Part shown: piece after piece, positions 38,887-47,963 of the stretch | Layout: each line of letters starts with the position of its first letter | How positions within the stretch are numbered: the stretch's first letter is position 1 | From: Pseudoprimorskyibacter insulae | GTDB taxonomy: Bacteria > Pseudomonadota > Alphaproteobacteria > Rhodobacterales > Rhodobacteraceae | NCBI RefSeq assembly: GCF_900302505.1 | Contig: NZ_OMOJ01000002.1 | Span: 248,001 to 312,000 of the forward strand | Length of the DNA: 64,000 bases | Reading direction: 5' to 3' | Position numbers and translations under genes: made by a program | The notes under the pieces: model-generated | What the model was told of the DNA's origin: nothing | The model's input: the letters and a program-made list of their open reading frames with translations, nothing else | The model's database searches: none

Positions 38887-41811
38887 ATGTATGCAGAACT
38901 GTCGGCCTTATCCAACTTTACCTTCCTCACCGGGGCATCCCACCCCGAGGAGTATATGGAGCGTGCCTCGCTTCTGGGGATCGGGGCGGTGGCCATTGCC
39001 GATGAAAATTCGGTTGCGGGGATCGTGCGGGCCTATACGCAGGGGCGGGTGATTGCCCGCGAATTGCAAGACCGGCAGGATCTTGAGGCAGCGCAGGGCC
39101 TGATTGGGCCGCCCTGCCCCAAAGGGCTGGCCCGGCCCGCGCAGATGATCGCGCCGCGCCTTATTCCGGGCGCGCGTTTGGTGCTGGCCTGCGGGATGCA
39201 GATGACGGCCTTGGTGGCCACCCGGCAGGGCTGGGCCAGTCTGTGCCGTCTGTTGTCAAAGGGGCGGCTGCGGGCCGCCAAGGGCGATTGCGACCTGCGG
39301 CTTGAGGATTTGCTGGAGTTGGCGCCGGGCGGGCTGCGCTTGCTCCTCCACGGGTCGCCACAAGATCAGGCGGGGCCGGGCGGCGCGGGTGGATGGGTGG
39401 CAAGGGCGCAACGGGTGGCGCGCCGCTTTGCTGGGCAAACCTATCTGGTGCTGTCGCCCGCCTATGACGGGCAGGATGCGGCGCGGTTTGATCGTGTGGC
39501 GGGTTTGGCCGCGCGGCTTGGGGTGCCGACCATCGCCTCGGCCATGCCCATCATGCACCACGGGCGGCGGCGGCGGATGGCGGATGTGCTCTCGGCGGTG
39601 CGCTTGGGTTGCCGGGTGGATCAGCTTGGCGTCTCGGCGCTGGCCAATGCCGAACAGCGCCTGCGGTCCGAGGACGAGATGCGCCGTTTGCTTGGTCCCC
39701 ATGCCGATGCGGTGGATCGCGCGTGGGCCTTGGCCGAGGGGTGCACCTTTTGCCTGTCGTCCCTGCGCTATGAATACCCGTCTGAGATTGCCGAGGGCGA
39801 AACCGCGACCGAGCGTTTGGCCCGTTTGGCGCGGGCCGGGCTGAAGTGGCGCTATCCCTATGGTGCCCCCGACAAGGTGCGCGCCATGTTGGAGCATGAG
39901 CTGACCTTGATCGGCAAGCTGCGCTATGAGCCCTATTTCCTGACCGTCCGCGATATCGTCGCCTTTGCGCGGGATCGCGGGATTTTGTGCCAGGGGCGTG
40001 GGTCGGCGGCCAATTCGGTGGTGTGTTTCTGCCTTGGCGTGACCTCGGTCAGCCCTGAAATCGGCACCATGGTGTTTGAGCGCTTTGTGTCTGAGGCACG
40101 GGATGAGCCGCCCGATATCGACGTGGATTTCGAACATGAACGCCGCGAAGAGGTGATCCAGCACATCTATGAGCGCTATGGCCGTCACCGCGCGGGCCTC
40201 TGTGCAACTGTGATCCACTATCGCGGCAAGCGCGCCATCCGCGAGGTGGGCGCCGCCATGGGCCTTAGCCAAGATACCATAGGGGCGATGTCATCGCAGC
40301 TGTGGGGCTTCTTCAGCGCCAAGGGCCTAGAGGCGCAGCGCATGCGCGAAATCGGCCTTGATCCGAACGACCGCCGTCTGCGCCAGACGATGGAGCTGGT
40401 CTATGAAATCATCGGTTTCCCGCGCCATCTGTCCCAGCATGTGGGCGGGTTCATCATCACCGAAGGGCGGTTGGATGAACTGGTGCCGATCGAAAACGCC
40501 AGCATGGAGGACCGCACCGTCATCTGCTGGGACAAGGACGATATCGACAGCCTTGGCATCCTCAAGGTCGATGTCCTCAGCCTTGGGATGCTGACCTGCA
40601 TCCGCAAAAGCTTTGATCTGCTGCGTCTGCATCACGGGCAGGCGCATACGCTGGCCACGCTGCCGCCCGAAGACCCGCGCGTCTATGATATGCTTTGCAA
40701 GGCCGATAGCGTGGGGGTGTTTCAGGTCGAAAGCCGGGCGCAGATGAACTTTCTGCCGCGGATGAAACCGCGCTGCTTCTATGATCTGGTGATCGAGGTG
40801 GCCATCATCCGCCCCGGCCCGATCCAGGGCGATATGGTCCATCCCTTCATCCGTCGCCGGAACGGCGAAGAACAGGTCAGCTTTCCCTCCGATGCTTTGG
40901 GCGAGGTGCTGGGAAAAACGCTGGGCGTGCCGCTGTTCCAGGAGCAAGCGATGCAGATCGCCATCATCGGCGCGGGCTTCACCCCGACCGAGGCGGACCG
41001 CTTGCGCCGCTCGCTCGCCACGTTCAAGAAGCACGGCAATGTCAGCGAATTCCGCGAACGGTTCCTACGCGGCATGCGGGCCAATGGCTATGACATGGAG
41101 TTTGCCGAACGCTGTTTCAGCCAGATTGAGGGCTTCGGCAGCTACGGCTTTCCCGAAAGCCACGCCGCCAGTTTTGCGCTGCTGGTTTATGCCAGCGCTT
41201 GGATCAAATGCCACCATCCGGGGGTTTTCGCCTGCGCTTTGCTGAACTCGCAGCCAATGGGCTTTTACGCCCCTTCGCAGATCGTGCGCGATGCGCGGGA
41301 ACATGGGGTGACGGTGCTGCCCGTGTCGATCAACGACAGTTTCTGGGACAATGTGATGGAACCGGACGGGCAGGGCGGGCTGGCGCTGCGGCTGGGGTTC
41401 CGCCAGATCAAGGGACTGCGCGAAGAAGACGCCACATGGATGACGGCTGCGCGGGGCAACGGCTATCAGACGGTGCGCGATGTCTGGCGCCGGGCAGGCA
41501 CGCCGCCGCCCGTTCTGGCCCGTCTGGCCGAGGCGGATGTCTTTGCGCCCATGGGCCTGAACCGCCGCGATGCGCTTTGGCAGGCCAAGGCGCTGACGGC
41601 CGACAAACCCTTGCCGCTATTTGCAGGCGATATCGACGGAGAGGCGATTGACGAACCCGCCGCCCATCTGCCTGCCATGACCGAGGGCGAAGAGATCGTC
41701 GAAGATTACGTCGCCATGCGCCTGACCCTGCGCCGCCACCCGCTGGCGCTGCTGCGTCCTTTGCTGACACCCGAAGGGCCGGAAGGCCGCGCCGCCCTGA
41801 GGGCGCGTTAG
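38887..41811 (+). CDS. dnaE2: Error-prone DNA polymerase III alpha subunit DnaE2 (short form)
   Basis: A 974-residue C-family polymerase. An N-terminal PHP domain begins MYAELSALSNFTFLTGASHPEEY. The polymerase domain has the catalytic aspartates in PPDIDVDFEHERREEVIQ, followed by the helix-hairpin-helix region. DnaE2 proteins are usually near 1080 residues. This one stops at LLTPEGPEGRAALRAR, before the C-terminal OB-fold region, with no sign of the missing part in any frame, because the convergent DUF2794 gene ends there. It takes part in SOS translesion synthesis with ImuB. Confidence 0.9.
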   Translation: MYAELSALSNFTFLTGASHPEEYMERASLLGIGAVAIADENSVAGIVRAYTQGRVIARELQDRQDLEAAQGLIGPPCPKGLARPAQMIAPRLIPGARLVLACGMQMTALVATRQGWASLCRLLSKGRLRAAKGDCDLRLEDLLELAPGGLRLLLHGSPQDQAGPGGAGGWVARAQRVARRFAGQTYLVLSPAYDGQDAARFDRVAGLAARLGVPTIASAMPIMHHGRRRRMADVLSAVRLGCRVDQLGVSALANAEQRLRSEDEMRRLLGPHADAVDRAWALAEGCTFCLSSLRYEYPSEIAEGETATERLARLARAGLKWRYPYGAPDKVRAMLEHELTLIGKLRYEPYFLTVRDIVAFARDRGILCQGRGSAANSVVCFCLGVTSVSPEIGTMVFERFVSEARDEPPDIDVDFEHERREEVIQHIYERYGRHRAGLCATVIHYRGKRAIREVGAAMGLSQDTIGAMSSQLWGFFSAKGLEAQRMREIGLDPNDRRLRQTMELVYEIIGFPRHLSQHVGGFIITEGRLDELVPIENASMEDRTVICWDKDDIDSLGILKVDVLSLGMLTCIRKSFDLLRLHHGQAHTLATLPPEDPRVYDMLCKADSVGVFQVESRAQMNFLPRMKPRCFYDLVIEVAIIRPGPIQGDMVHPFIRRRNGEEQVSFPSDALGEVLGKTLGVPLFQEQAMQIAIIGAGFTPTEADRLRRSLATFKKHGNVSEFRERFLRGMRANGYDMEFAERCFSQIEGFGSYGFPESHAASFALLVYASAWIKCHHPGVFACALLNSQPMGFYAPSQIVRDAREHGVTVLPVSINDSFWDNVMEPDGQGGLALRLGFRQIKGLREEDATWMTAARGNGYQTVRDVWRRAGTPPPVLARLAEADVFAPMGLNRRDALWQAKALTADKPLPLFAGDIDGEAIDEPAAHLPAMTEGEEIVEDYVAMRLTLRRHPLALLRPLLTPEGPEGRAALRAR

Positions 41812-42146
41812 TCCACGGCGCGGATCAGTTTGCGTTCCAGCACCCGCAGCACGGTTTTCAGATCTGCGCCGCGCTTCAGAACCTGCCCATCAACCCCGAT
41901 CACCGCGTATTGGCCTTGCTTGCTGCGCAGCTTGGGGCGCTTTTCGATCCGGTAGAGCGGGTTTTCAGCGGTGCGGCGGAACACCGAAAACACCGCCACG
42001 TCGCGCAGACTGGAAATGCCGTAGTCGCGCCACTCACCGGCGGCGACCATGCGCCCGTAAAGCGATAGGATCACGGCAAGTTCCGTGCGGTGAAACGCGA
42101 CCTGCGATGTCTGGCTGCCTGAGGGAAAGGGCGTAATGCTGTTCAT
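41808..42146 (-). CDS. DUF2794 protein
   Basis: A 112-residue protein of the alphaproteobacterial DUF2794 family, with FHRTELAVILSLYGRMVAAGEWRDY and the basic YRIEKRPKLRSKQGQYAVIG. The function is unknown. Its stop overlaps that of dnaE2 by four bases. Leader copy B lies about 100 bases upstream. Confidence 0.83.
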   Translation of the reverse strand: MNSITPFPSGSQTSQVAFHRTELAVILSLYGRMVAAGEWRDYGISSLRDVAVFSVFRRTAENPLYRIEKRPKLRSKQGQYAVIGVDGQVLKRGADLKTVLRVLERKLIRAVD

Positions 42147-42247
42147 AAGAAAACAGTTGCGCCGAATGCGCCTTAAATCAAGAGGTTTGCATCTGGCGCC
42201 CCCTTGGATAGCGCCGCCAAAGGCGCGGTTGCCTGCCGATGTGGCGC

Positions 42248-42282
42248 GTCCCCCCCTGCTTCTTCTCTTTTATAAATACGCA
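42248..42282 (-). repeat. GTATTT leader element, copy B (upstream of DUF2794 gene)
   Basis: On the minus strand this reads TGCGTATTTATAAAAGAG and continues to GCAGGGGGGGAC. It lies between imuB and the DUF2794 gene in the orientation of the latter. Confidence 0.7.
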
Positions 42283-42310
42283 CTTCCCGGCCCGCCCCAT
42301 GCGCAAGCGT

Positions 42311-43966
42311 TCAGGCAAAGCTTCCCTGACAGAACCAGCCGGACGACAGGGCTGCGCCATGGGCATAATACAGCCACAGCCGATCCCCCTGATCGGTGTC
42401 CACCCGCCAATAATCCCGCTGGCCGGTGCGCCAGTCCGGGTCGTCCAGCCACCATTCGGGCGCGATCCGCTCCGGGCCTTCGCAGGCCAGCGCGTCAAAG
42501 CTGCGCCCGCGCCACCGGAACTGGGATGGCGGGGCGGGGGTGTCATGGGCCTGAACCGGCTCAGACCGCCACAGCAGCAAGGGCCGGGGCCGCGTGCGTT
42601 CGGGCCAGTCTGGCGCGGGTTCTGACCAGGCGGCGGCCAGAACCTGCGCGGATTTCTCGGGCAGGTGGCTTTGCCCCGGATGGCGGCGGGTGATCGCCTC
42701 TAGCCCGATCCGCGCGCCAAGCCGCCCGATCAGATCGTCCAGAACATGGGCTTGGGTCTGGCGTTTGCGGGCATCCCCCAGCGCCCCGGCATGGCCGGTC
42801 ATGGTGCGGGCGTGCAGCGGTTCGTGGCGGATCACCTCAAGGCGCAGCATGTCGATGCCAAAACCGGCCTCTACCTCATCCAGCTTCATCGCCAGCAGGG
42901 GGTGAATGCGCTCGGGCGTATCGGCGGGCCGCGCCAGACTGACGGTCAGCCATTGCATCGTGTCGTCACAGCGATAAGCCTCAAGCCGCAGGGTTCGCGC
43001 GCCGCGTCCGCGTTGCTTGAGCCGGTCGCACAGGCGGGGCAGCATTTTGTCCAGCGCCGCCAGCAGATCATCCGACAGGCCAATCGGTTCGGGCAGGTTC
43101 AGCCGGGCGGCGAAATGGTCGGGTGGGGCGGCAGGGCTGACCGGTTCGGGCGTTGACCCCAGCGCTTGGCCCAGTCGCAGCACCAGATCCTGGCCGAACC
43201 GCCGCGCCAGCGCCGCGCGGGGCTGGCCGGTCAGATCACCGATCCGGCGCAGGCCAAGCCGGGCCAGATCTTCGGATGTTTTGGCAGGCAGGCGCAGGGC
43301 GGCGACGGGCAGGGGGGCTAGCGCGGCATGGGTTTGCCCCGGCGGGGCGATGCGCCCATGCGGGCCGGGCCGCGCAAATGCCACGGGGGCAGCCCCGCCA
43401 CGTTCCCAATGCCGCCGCTTGCCCGCACGGGCACGGGTGGCGCGCGCCTCTTGGTCGATGGCATCGCCATTGCGGTGCGATGCGCCCGATTGCCCCGAAT
43501 ACCGCGCCAGCGCCCAAGCCGCGCCCAGCGTATCGGCCACGCCCATCCGCACGGTCAGGCCCAGCCCGGCACAATCGCCATCCACCTCGGCCAAAAGCGC
43601 CTCTTCTCCGCCGAACAGATGGGTGCAGCCGGTCAGGTCAATCACCAGAGAGTCGGGGGTCTGCTGGGCAATCCACGGCGAAAACTTCCCGGCCCAGCGG
43701 TGCAGAACCCCCAGAAACGCCGCCTCGGCATGGGGGTTGTGCAGGCGTGTCACCAAATTGGCGCACATCGCATGGGCATCGCGCAGCGGCTGGCCCACAT
43801 GAACCCCCGCGGCAGACGCCACATCCGACACAGAACACACCACCTGCATCTGCCCTGTGTCGCGGACAACGGCAAGCGGTTGATCGGCCAGCAACGGATT
43901 GCGGCGGATCAACCGTTCGGCCCCCAGTCGTGGGAACCAGATGGAAAGGATTCGGCGGTTTGGCAT
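42311..43966 (-). CDS. imuB: ImuB-type Y-family DNA polymerase-like protein
   Basis: A 551-residue Y-family relative starting MPNRRILSIWFPRLGAERL. It has a polymerase-like N-terminal half (PDSLVIDLTGCTHLFGGE), a little-finger-like region, and a C-terminal tail including GERIAPEWW-type residues (EGPERIAPEWWLDDP) and RDYWRVDTDQGDRLWLYY. ImuB proteins link DnaE2 to the beta clamp in SOS mutagenesis. The frame is open further upstream, but the ATG at 43966 lies just after a perfect SOS box. No imuA gene is present in the window. Confidence 0.9.
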   Translation of the reverse strand: MPNRRILSIWFPRLGAERLIRRNPLLADQPLAVVRDTGQMQVVCSVSDVASAAGVHVGQPLRDAHAMCANLVTRLHNPHAEAAFLGVLHRWAGKFSPWIAQQTPDSLVIDLTGCTHLFGGEEALLAEVDGDCAGLGLTVRMGVADTLGAAWALARYSGQSGASHRNGDAIDQEARATRARAGKRRHWERGGAAPVAFARPGPHGRIAPPGQTHAALAPLPVAALRLPAKTSEDLARLGLRRIGDLTGQPRAALARRFGQDLVLRLGQALGSTPEPVSPAAPPDHFAARLNLPEPIGLSDDLLAALDKMLPRLCDRLKQRGRGARTLRLEAYRCDDTMQWLTVSLARPADTPERIHPLLAMKLDEVEAGFGIDMLRLEVIRHEPLHARTMTGHAGALGDARKRQTQAHVLDDLIGRLGARIGLEAITRRHPGQSHLPEKSAQVLAAAWSEPAPDWPERTRPRPLLLWRSEPVQAHDTPAPPSQFRWRGRSFDALACEGPERIAPEWWLDDPDWRTGQRDYWRVDTDQGDRLWLYYAHGAALSSGWFCQGSFA

Positions 43967-43983
43967 CGGAACACTGGCAGATT

Positions 43984-43998
43984 GTTCTGTATTTGTTC
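43984..43998. promoter_or_regulatory. Perfect LexA (SOS) box of imuB
   Basis: GTTC at 43984-43987, 7 bases, GTTC at 43995-43998. This is the exact alphaproteobacterial LexA pattern and lies 17 bases upstream of the imuB start. Confidence 0.85.
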
Positions 43999-44083
43999 TA
44001 CTCGAGTCGTATTGCCGGAGTCGAGTCGCTTGGCATCGCTCTTTCGCTATGCCACCCTCCCCCGAAAGAGGAGCGCACCGCAT

Positions 44084-44518
44084 ATGAGATTGATCACAAC
44101 GACCTTGGTCATCGCCGCCTTGGCGACAACGGCCTTCGCCCATGGCGGTGTGCGCAATGCGGCTGTGAAGGCCCGTATGGATGTGATGGTCACGATCAAG
44201 GACGCCACGGGTGTTCTGGGCAATATGGCCAAGGGCAGCACGCCCTATGATGCCGCGCAGGCCGCGGCGGCCAAGGCTGCCCTGATCGCCGCAGGGGCGC
44301 AGGTGGTCCCCTTGTTCGAAGCGCAGGAAAAAGACCCCAAGTCCGAAGCGCTGCCTGTGATCTGGAAACAGTGGGACGACTTCGCGGTGAAATCGGCCAA
44401 TATGGTCAAAGCGGCAGAACAGATCGATACGGCGTCACTGGATGGCATTCGCGGCACGCTTGGTCCCTTGGCCAAATCCTGCCGGCAATGCCATGCCAAA
44501 TACCGGATCGAAAAATAG
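44084..44518 (+). CDS. Cytochrome c'/c-556-like protein
   Basis: A 144-residue periplasmic haem protein. A signal peptide (LITTTLVIAALATTAFA) precedes a four-helix bundle ending in the haem site CRQCH close to the C-terminus, as in cytochrome c' proteins. These bind gases such as NO or act as electron carriers. I chose the ATG at 44084, preceded by GAGGAG. It is divergent from imuB and stops 2 bases before the convergent zapE stop. Confidence 0.88.
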   Translation: MRLITTTLVIAALATTAFAHGGVRNAAVKARMDVMVTIKDATGVLGNMAKGSTPYDAAQAAAAKAALIAAGAQVVPLFEAQEKDPKSEALPVIWKQWDDFAVKSANMVKAAEQIDTASLDGIRGTLGPLAKSCRQCHAKYRIEK

Positions 44519-44520
44519 GG

Positions 44521-45582
44521 CTAGCCCTCAAGCCCCCAATTGGCATCCTGCATTTCGCGCAACCGGCTGGCGGTGCGTTCGAATTCGAACGTGCCTTCGC
44601 CTTCGACATACAGCATCTCAGGCACCGCCGCCGCACTGGCGATCAGCTTGACCTTCGCCTCATAGAGCGCGTCGATCAGCGTGACAAAGCGCTTGGCTTC
44701 GTTGAAGTTCTGACGGCTGAGGCGGGGGATATCCTCAAGGATGAGAACGCGCACGTTTTCGGCTAAAGTCAGATAATCACCGGGGCCAAGCATCCGCCCG
44801 CACAGATCATAGAACGGCACGCGGGCCATCCCGTTGTGGAACCGTTCCAGCACCAATTGGCGGCCTTTGACGGTCAGGATCAGCTGTTCCTGATGGCCCT
44901 TGGTCAAATCGGCCCAGATCGAGTCAATCTCGCGCCGCGCCTCGGGTCCGACAGGGGTGAAATAGACCGGCGATCCGGCAATCCGGTCCTGACGGTAGTC
45001 ATGCGGCGATACCAGCTCGTGCACCACGAGGGTCTGTTTGATCAGGTCAATGAACGGCAGAAATAGTTGCCGGTTCAGACCGTTCTTATACAGGTCATCC
45101 GGCACGCGGTTCGACGTGGTGACCACCACAACCCCGGCCTTGAACAGCGCCTCAAACAGGCGGCCCACGATCATCGCATCGGTGATGTCGGTGATCTGCA
45201 TTTCGTCGAAGGCCAGAACCTTGACCTCAGAAATCACCTGCTTGGCCACCGGGGCAAGGGCATCCTCGATCCCGGATTTGCGGGCCTCATGCATGCCGGT
45301 GTGGATCTCTTGCATAAAGGCATGGAAATGCACCCGGCGCACCGGCACCGTCAGCGCATCGACAAACATATCCATCAACATGGATTTGCCGCGCCCGACC
45401 CCGCCCCACAGATACAGGCCTTTGGGCGGCTCTGGCGCTTTGCGGAACAGGCCACGCTTGACGGGTTCGGCCAGTGCGGCGCGAATACGCTCGAACTCGG
45501 GCAGGACCGCTTCTTGTGCGGGGTCTGGCGTCAGGGCGCCATCTGCCACAAGGCGGGCATAGATCTGAGGCAAGGATTCCAT
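44521..45582 (-). CDS. zapE: Cell division protein ZapE, AFG1-like ATPase
   Basis: A 353-residue AAA+ ATPase with Walker A (GGVGRGKSML, about 60), Walker B (VLAFDEMQITD) and the conserved FxxHxFM-type segment VHFHAFMQEIH. ZapE acts at the division ring in gammaproteobacteria and is related to the mitochondrial AFG1/LACE1 proteins. I chose the ATG at 45582. Leader copy C lies 61 bases upstream. Confidence 0.92.
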   Translation of the reverse strand: MESLPQIYARLVADGALTPDPAQEAVLPEFERIRAALAEPVKRGLFRKAPEPPKGLYLWGGVGRGKSMLMDMFVDALTVPVRRVHFHAFMQEIHTGMHEARKSGIEDALAPVAKQVISEVKVLAFDEMQITDITDAMIVGRLFEALFKAGVVVVTTSNRVPDDLYKNGLNRQLFLPFIDLIKQTLVVHELVSPHDYRQDRIAGSPVYFTPVGPEARREIDSIWADLTKGHQEQLILTVKGRQLVLERFHNGMARVPFYDLCGRMLGPGDYLTLAENVRVLILEDIPRLSRQNFNEAKRFVTLIDALYEAKVKLIASAAAVPEMLYVEGEGTFEFERTASRLREMQDANWGLEG

Positions 45583-45642
45583 GTCTCGCCATACCGCGCC
45601 CGGCGCCGCTTGTGTAGAGGGCAAGGCCGCGATGTTGTGCGC

Positions 45643-45674
45643 GTCCCCTGCTTCTTCTCTTTCTTAAATACGCA
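45643..45674 (-). repeat. GTATTT leader element, copy C (upstream of zapE)
   Basis: On the minus strand this reads TGCGTATTTAAGAAAGAG and continues to GCAGGGGAC. It is nearly identical to copy A and oriented toward zapE. Confidence 0.7.
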
Positions 45675-45802
45675 AAACACCCTTCTGCGCACAGGCGCCG
45701 GTTCTCAATTCATTCCGATCCGTGACGCACCGTATCACAAACGGTGAATTGACGCGCCTTATCCGGTGCTTAATGTGGCGCGGCGAACAGGAGACCCCCC
45801 AA

Positions 45803-47041
45803 ATGCAAGACCGCGCGCCTCTTATCACCCCCGTCCTTATTGTGTCCGCCATCATTGTCATGGTGGCCTTCGCGGTGCGTGCCAGCTTTGGGGTGTTCCA
45901 GATCCCCATCGCCAATGAATTTGGCTGGCCGCGCGCGGAATTCAGCCTTGCCATTGCGATCCAGAACCTGGCCTGGGGCATTGGTCAGCCGATCTTTGGG
46001 GCCTTCGCCGAAAAAATGGGCGATCGGTTGGCGATCATTCTTGGCGCGGTGATCTACGCGTTGGGGCTTGTGTTCTCGGCCTTTGCGATCACGCCCGAGG
46101 CGATGCAGTTCCACGAAATCCTTGTGGGCTTTGGCATCGCGGGCACTGGCTTTGGCGTGATCTTGGCCGTTGTGGGCCGCGCCGCGCACCCCAAGCACCG
46201 GTCCATGAGCCTTGCGATTGCCACGGCTGCGGGCAGTGCAGGTCAGGTGTTTGGTGCGCCGGTGGCCGAATGGATGCTGACCTTCATGAGCTGGCAGAAC
46301 GTGTTTATCACCTTTGCCGCCGCCATCCTGCTGACGCTGTTGACCCTGCCGATGATGCGCGCACCTGCTGTGGCGTCAAAGGCCGAGCTTCAGGAAACCA
46401 TGGGCGATATCCTGAAAAAGGCGTTCAAAGATCCGTCCTATACGATGATCTTCCTTGGCTTCTTTAGCTGCGGCTATCAGTTGGCCTTTATGACCGCGCA
46501 CTTCCCGGCGCTGGTCACTGAAATGTGCGGCCCGCTGTTGCCCGGTGGGGTGCTGCATTCGATCGGGATCACCACGACCTCGGCGCTTGGGGCGGTTTCG
46601 ATCTCGCTGATTGGTTTGGCCAACATCGCGGGCACTTTGCTGGCCGGATGGGCGGGCAACCGTTGGAGCAAGAAATATCTGCTGGCAGGCATCTATGCGG
46701 GCCGGACGATTGCAGCGGCGATGTTCATCCTGCTGCCGATCACGCCGATGACGGTGATCGTGTTCTCGGTTGTCATGGGCTCACTCTGGCTGGCAACGGT
46801 GCCACTGACCTCGGGGCTTGTCGCGCATCTGTATGGGCTTCGCTACATGGGCACGCTTTACGGCATCGTGTTCTTTAGCCACCAGCTTGGCGGCTTCATG
46901 GGCGTGTGGCTGGGTGGCCGGATGTACGACATGTACGGCAGCTATGATGCGGTCTGGTGGATCGGCGTGGCCGTGGGCGCGTTTAGTGCCATCGTACACC
47001 TGCCGATCAAGGAAAACCGCCCCGAGGCCGTGCCTGCCTAA
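45803..47041 (+). CDS. Major facilitator superfamily transporter
   Basis: A 412-residue protein with about 12 membrane helices, resembling the oxalate/formate and monocarboxylate transporter groups (AVRASFGVFQIPIANEFGW at the N-terminus). AGGAG lies about 9 bases before the ATG at 45803. The frame is open back to 45722. The stop overlaps the convergent ornithine cyclodeaminase-like gene by four bases. The substrate is unknown, probably an organic acid or amino acid. Confidence 0.85.
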   Translation: MQDRAPLITPVLIVSAIIVMVAFAVRASFGVFQIPIANEFGWPRAEFSLAIAIQNLAWGIGQPIFGAFAEKMGDRLAIILGAVIYALGLVFSAFAITPEAMQFHEILVGFGIAGTGFGVILAVVGRAAHPKHRSMSLAIATAAGSAGQVFGAPVAEWMLTFMSWQNVFITFAAAILLTLLTLPMMRAPAVASKAELQETMGDILKKAFKDPSYTMIFLGFFSCGYQLAFMTAHFPALVTEMCGPLLPGGVLHSIGITTTSALGAVSISLIGLANIAGTLLAGWAGNRWSKKYLLAGIYAGRTIAAAMFILLPITPMTVIVFSVVMGSLWLATVPLTSGLVAHLYGLRYMGTLYGIVFFSHQLGGFMGVWLGGRMYDMYGSYDAVWWIGVAVGAFSAIVHLPIKENRPEAVPA

Positions 47042-47949
47042 GCGCGCCAGCGGTCCAGAATATAGCGGGCGGTCATCAGATCTAGGTGAGCGCCCCCGCC
47101 ATTCTTGAACAGGGTGATATCGTCATCTTCGCGGCGAAACGCGCCCGGCGTGTAATAATCGGCCAGAACATCGCTGCGGGTGATGACCCCTTGGTCCAGC
47201 GGCGTTTTCAGCTCGCCGATATGGGCAATCGTCGTGTCGAAGCTATCGACAAAGATCCGGGCGCGGGTCAGGGCGGTGTCGTCGGCTTCGCGCATGTCGG
47301 GGCGGTATGCGCCGATCAGATCAATATGCTGGCCGGGGCGCAGCCAGTCGCCGCGCAGCACGGGTTCGGTGCTCATGGTGGCGCAGGTGATGATATCGGC
47401 CTGCTCCACGGCCTTTTTCAGATCAGTCACAGCTTCGGTATTGGGCAGGGTTTGGGCCAGTTCCATGGCCCGTGCGGCAGTGCGGTTCCAGATCCGAAAC
47501 TGCGCGCCGGGAAAGCCTGCTGAATAGGCCTCATGCAAGGACCGGGCGACGGTGCCTGCGCCGACAATCAGGATGCGCTTGCTATCGGCCCGCGCCAGTT
47601 TCAGCGCGGCACACAGGCTATCGCCTGCCGTTTTCCATTTGGTCACTAGGTGGAAATCGACGATGGCTTGCAAGGTGCCGTCTTGGTCGGAATACAGACA
47701 CATCCCGCCATTGACCGCAGGTTTGCCAAGCGCATTGTTGCCCGGAAAGATCGTGGCGGATTTCACCGCCAGCCCCAGCCCATCAATCCACGCGGCCCGG
47801 TTCAGCAGCGTATCATCGCCCCGGTACAGAAAACTGTCGGTGATTTCGGCCTTGGGGCGTGTGTGCCCGGCGTCCAGCGCATCGACCAGCCCGCGCCAGT
47901 CCAATTTTGCCTGACCTTCGGCAAAGGGGATGATGTCGGGCTGGTCCAT
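47038..47949 (-). CDS. Ornithine cyclodeaminase/mu-crystallin family protein
   Basis: A 303-residue NAD(P)-binding protein with ILIVGAGTVARSLHEAY and the family's preceding KW segment (VTKWKTAGDSLCAALKLA). Members include ornithine cyclodeaminase, alanine dehydrogenase and ketimine reductases, and the family often cannot be resolved by sequence alone. The MDQPD start at 47949 was chosen. The HAD gene follows upstream on the same strand, 14 bases away. Confidence 0.85.
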   Translation of the reverse strand: MDQPDIIPFAEGQAKLDWRGLVDALDAGHTRPKAEITDSFLYRGDDTLLNRAAWIDGLGLAVKSATIFPGNNALGKPAVNGGMCLYSDQDGTLQAIVDFHLVTKWKTAGDSLCAALKLARADSKRILIVGAGTVARSLHEAYSAGFPGAQFRIWNRTAARAMELAQTLPNTEAVTDLKKAVEQADIITCATMSTEPVLRGDWLRPGQHIDLIGAYRPDMREADDTALTRARIFVDSFDTTIAHIGELKTPLDQGVITRSDVLADYYTPGAFRREDDDITLFKNGGGAHLDLMTARYILDRWRA

Positions 47950-47963
47950 AGCGTTGTCCTTTT

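Noticed and set aside
41700-42146. Frameshift explaining the short DnaE2
   Set aside because: No DnaE2 C-terminal sequence is visible in the other frames after 41811. The DUF2794 gene occupies the space intact on the other strand.
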